Below, piece after piece: positions 24,882 to 25,081 of a stretch of 25,081 bases of DNA. Source of the DNA: GCA-002701455 sp964342575 (GTDB taxonomy: Bacteria > Pseudomonadota > Alphaproteobacteria > Thalassobaculales > Thalassobaculaceae); contig CAYFGZ010000049.1 of assembly GCA_964342575.1 (NCBI GenBank), positions 1 through 25,081 on the forward strand. Reading direction: 5' to 3'. A program made the position numbers and the translations under genes. How positions within the stretch are numbered: position 1 is the stretch's first letter; every line of letters begins with the position of its first letter. The notes under the pieces were generated by a model. The model saw nothing but the letters and a program-made list of their open reading frames with translations. It ran no database searches and had not been told where the DNA came from.

Positions 24882-25081
24882 ATGAATAACTTAAACAAAC
24901 AACATGCCTATGATATGATCTTAAAACTTAACACATGTGGTTTTGTCGTATGTGTTAAGCATTCAGACCTAGCGAAGTATAGAGCAGTAAAAAAAAACTG
25001 CACGCTCCCTGCTATCTGAATTCTGAACACATGCGACACTGCGACATGTGGCGAGTCCATCTTGTTGACAGTCTGCGATAC
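24882..25081 (+). CDS. Divergent gene fragment with A9 slippery tract, cut by the right edge
   Basis: From the ATG at 24882 the frame reads MNNLNKQHAYDMILKLNTCG, then FVVCVKHSDLAKYRAVKKN, and stops at 25017-25019 after 45 codons. At 24989-24997 there are nine A in a row, and GTA AAA AAA AAC holds the canonical slippery heptamer A AAA AAC in the correct phase. If reading shifts back one base there, the frame continues KKLHAPCYLNSEHMRHCD and then MWRVHLVDSLRY without a stop to the last base. The product is therefore either a 45-residue protein, a frameshifted longer one, or an intact gene with a homopolymer miscall. No ribosome site precedes the ATG. It is the only rightward gene, so it belongs to another transcription unit. 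No family is recognised. Confidence 0.5.

Noticed and set aside
1..25081. CRISPR array, insertion sequence, integrase or lysis cassette
   Set aside because: No regularly spaced direct repeats, no transposase or recombinase motifs, and no holin/endolysin motifs were seen in this window.

Overview
The window is a piece of a tailed double-stranded DNA phage (Caudoviricetes), probably podovirus-like and probably assembled from a metagenome. Evidence for a phage is a compact block of virion genes on the minus strand with overlapping stops and starts: small and large terminase, portal, scaffold-like protein, major capsid protein, adaptor, collar-type tail fibre, nozzle-like tail protein, three large ejection-type proteins and fibre or adhesin proteins. 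No tape measure, sheath or tail-tube set is present, and the three consecutive large internal-protein-like genes fit a short tail. Shine-Dalgarno sites of the AAGGAG type and a perfect sigma70-type promoter suggest an ordinary bacterial host, but the host and the exact phage group cannot be read from this window.

Layout, in transcription order (right to left). (1) 24415-25081: about 470 bases of non-coding DNA with a palindrome and short repeats, then a divergent plus-strand gene fragment (24882 to the edge) carrying an A9 slippery tract. (2) 24387-24414: consensus promoter firing leftward, followed by a previously uncalled 31-codon ORF with a good ribosome site. (3) 24289-18359: packaging block with TerS, two small basic proteins, TerL, another basic protein, a divergent PurD-like (ATP-grasp superfamily) protein, and portal. 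(4) 18366-13463: head block with a Lys/Ala-tailed small protein, two unknown helical proteins, an FmdB-type zinc ribbon, a small protein, scaffold-like protein, major capsid protein, a decoration-like protein and the adaptor. (5) 13470-8225: tail fibre, small fibre-tip-like protein, nozzle-like protein, first ejection-type protein. (6) 8209-1537: two more ejection-type proteins of 728 and about 1498 residues. (7) 1540-1: a small structural protein and a fibre/adhesin running off the left edge.

The genes are so tightly packed that a single long late transcript from 24387-24414 could serve the whole minus-strand block, with translational coupling at most junctions. A run of 100 N at 13973-14072 flanked by two identical 55-base copies is an assembly artefact: collapsing it restores one intact 232-residue adaptor gene.

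The most unusual element is the PurD-like protein (19975-21048), which keeps N- and C-terminal features of phosphoribosylamine-glycine ligase but seems to lack much of the ATP-binding lobe and sits between terminase and portal. Other points of interest are the promoter with its leader ORF, the possible frameshift gene at the right edge and the cluster of small basic proteins around the terminase.
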